64,000 nucleotides of DNA from the NCBI RefSeq assembly GCF_022347785.1, contig NZ_JAKRGA010000006.1:62001-126000 (forward strand), read 5' to 3'. Within the stretch, counting starts at the first letter, position 1; every line of letters begins with the position of its first letter. Of this stretch, positions 63,096 to 64,000 are shown in pieces. This stretch comes from Psychrobium sp. MM17-31 (GTDB taxonomy: Bacteria; Pseudomonadota; Gammaproteobacteria; Enterobacterales; Psychrobiaceae). The notes beneath the pieces were generated by a model that was not told where the DNA came from, made no database searches, and worked only from the letters and a program-made list of their open reading frames with translations. Both the position numbers and the translations under genes were made by a program.

Positions 63096-64000
63096 ATGCT
63101 TAACTGGCCAAAAATTCCTTTTGGATTGCGGATGTTTCTGCTTTATGCAGTATTTGTCGGCTTTTGTGCCTATTTGGTACTGCGAACATTAACAGCCGAG
63201 ATTAAGCCAGGAGTTAGGCAAACCATGGAGGAGACATTAGTGGATATGTCTAATTTTATTGCGCTGGTAGTGGCGGATGATGTTAGGCATGGCACGTTGC
63301 AACAGAGTCGTTACCCGCAATTGTTTCGGCGCTTTGGCGAGCATGAATCGCAAGCATCAATTTGGGGGATGGAAAAGCTTAATGCTGCTAAACGGATTTA
63401 TATTACCGATGCTAACGGCATCGTTATTTTGGACTCTGATGGCACCGATGTCGGTAAAGATTATTCTCGTTGGAATGATGTTTATTTAACATTGCGCGGA
63501 CAGTACGGCGCTCGCTCTACCAAGCTTGATGATAATGATGAGTCATCGACGGTTATGTATATTGCCGCGCCGATAAAGGATGGCGATGAGATTATTGGCT
63601 CGGTAACCGTCGCTAAGGCAAACAGCGCCATGCAGCCGTTTATCGAGCGGGCTAAAAGTCGATTAATCATGTGGGGAATAGCGCTGGGGCTGTTGGCTCT
63701 TTTAATTGGCGCGTTAATTTCATGGCGTATTACCAAGGCGCTAGATCGCTTAACGGACTATGCGGAGCGTGCAATAGACGGTGATAAAGTCGCGCCGCCG
63801 CAGTTTCGAGTCTTTTATGAATATGGCGATTTAGCACAAGTTATTGATCGGATGCGCCATCAGCTTGAAGGTAAAAACTATGCCGAGCGTTATGTGCAAA
63901 GTCTGACTCACGAGTTAAAAAGTCCGATTGCTGCCATTCGCGGTGCCAGCGAGATTTTGCAGACTAAACCCAAACCGGATAGTCAGCAACGTTTTTTAGC
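63096..64000 (+). CDS. creC: Sensor histidine kinase CreC (3' end outside the window)
   Basis: The gene starts 2 bp after creB and is open to the right edge; 301 codons are seen. The N-terminal membrane helix (MFLLYAVFVGFCAYLVL) is followed by a periplasmic domain of about 150 residues, a second membrane helix (LIMWGIALGLLALLIGALIS), a HAMP-like linker and the phosphorylation site LTHELKSPIAAIRGA, at which the window soon ends. The ATPase domain is not visible. Pairing with creB supports the name. Confidence 0.88.
   Translation, partial: MLNWPKIPFGLRMFLLYAVFVGFCAYLVLRTLTAEIKPGVRQTMEETLVDMSNFIALVVADDVRHGTLQQSRYPQLFRRFGEHESQASIWGMEKLNAAKRIYITDANGIVILDSDGTDVGKDYSRWNDVYLTLRGQYGARSTKLDDNDESSTVMYIAAPIKDGDEIIGSVTVAKANSAMQPFIERAKSRLIMWGIALGLLALLIGALISWRITKALDRLTDYAERAIDGDKVAPPQFRVFYEYGDLAQVIDRMRHQLEGKNYAERYVQSLTHELKSPIAAIRGASEILQTKPKPDSQQRFL

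Overview
The window is an ordinary-looking chromosomal segment of a marine gammaproteobacterium. Gene content and order (rph-pyrE-slmA-coaBC-radC-rpmB-rpmG-mutM-coaD; waaA-kdkA; kbl-tdh; glnA-glnL-glnG; divergent typA; yihI; sthA; a 531-residue isocitrate lyase; creBC), the moderate-to-low GC and several families typical of the group (DUF3718, DUF2489, DUF4124) point to Alteromonadales, most likely Colwelliaceae (Thalassotalea or Colwellia type). The taxonomic call is inference from context. I saw no rRNA, tRNA, IS element, prophage or CRISPR array.

Layout. 1-10.1 kb: a 5'-truncated ABC permease/M1 peptidase fusion, the Na+/serine-threonine symporter SstT, an exported M17 aminopeptidase, a membrane-anchored winged-helix regulator with a receiver-like domain on the far side of its membrane segment, and a 956-residue lipoprotein that this regulator may control. 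10.2-17.2 kb: housekeeping genes (rph, pyrE, slmA, coaBC, radC, rpmB, rpmG, mutM, coaD) and a structured intergenic repeat. 17.3-23.5 kb: a cell-surface cluster with a Wzi-like outer-membrane protein, a TagD-like cytidylyltransferase with a CDP-glycerol glycerophosphotransferase-like partner, a family 9 glycosyltransferase, the Kdo kinase KdkA and the Kdo transferase WaaA. 23.6-32.2 kb: a TetR regulator, threonine degradation (kbl-tdh), two small membrane proteins, recQ, a thioesterase, an extracellular-solute-binding protein, an arginase-family hydrolase and rraA.

32.3-39.1 kb is the nitrogen-regulation locus. glnA has a sigma-54 promoter with exact GG-N10-GC spacing and three upstream NtrC-like sites, and glnL has its own perfect NtrC palindrome. 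A DUF4124 gene lies between them and typA diverges. 39.2-51.3 kb holds an EAL/HDOD protein, a second thioesterase, a small gene broken by a one-base frameshift, an EamA transporter, a ferredoxin, an AT-rich 1151-residue calcium-repeat lipoprotein, a FAD oxidoreductase, rluF, aroG, a DUF2489 gene and yihI. 51.3-52.3 kb contains no long gene. It does contain a compact minus-strand unit (-10 box, two hairpins with GGA in their loops, intrinsic terminator) that looks like a roughly 150-nt small RNA. 52.3-64 kb holds a membrane XRE protein, yjjX, sthA, a histidine-rich TonB-dependent receptor (probable zinc uptake) behind two palindromic operators, a DUF3718 protein, an ECF sigma factor with no anti-sigma neighbour, a DUF4240 gene, a LysR regulator, isocitrate lyase, and creB with the start of creC running off the right edge.

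Most interesting items: (1) the putative GGA-loop small RNA at 51357-51511; (2) the wHTH-TM-receiver protein together with three 10-bp-phased TCAAA repeats in front of the next gene; (3) the frameshifted 82-codon gene at 41099-41346; (4) the mutually exclusive hairpins over the sstT start; (5) glycerol-phosphate transfer genes in a Gram-negative LPS/capsule cluster; (6) the His-rich receptor with paired palindromes. No wholly new multi-gene system is evident.
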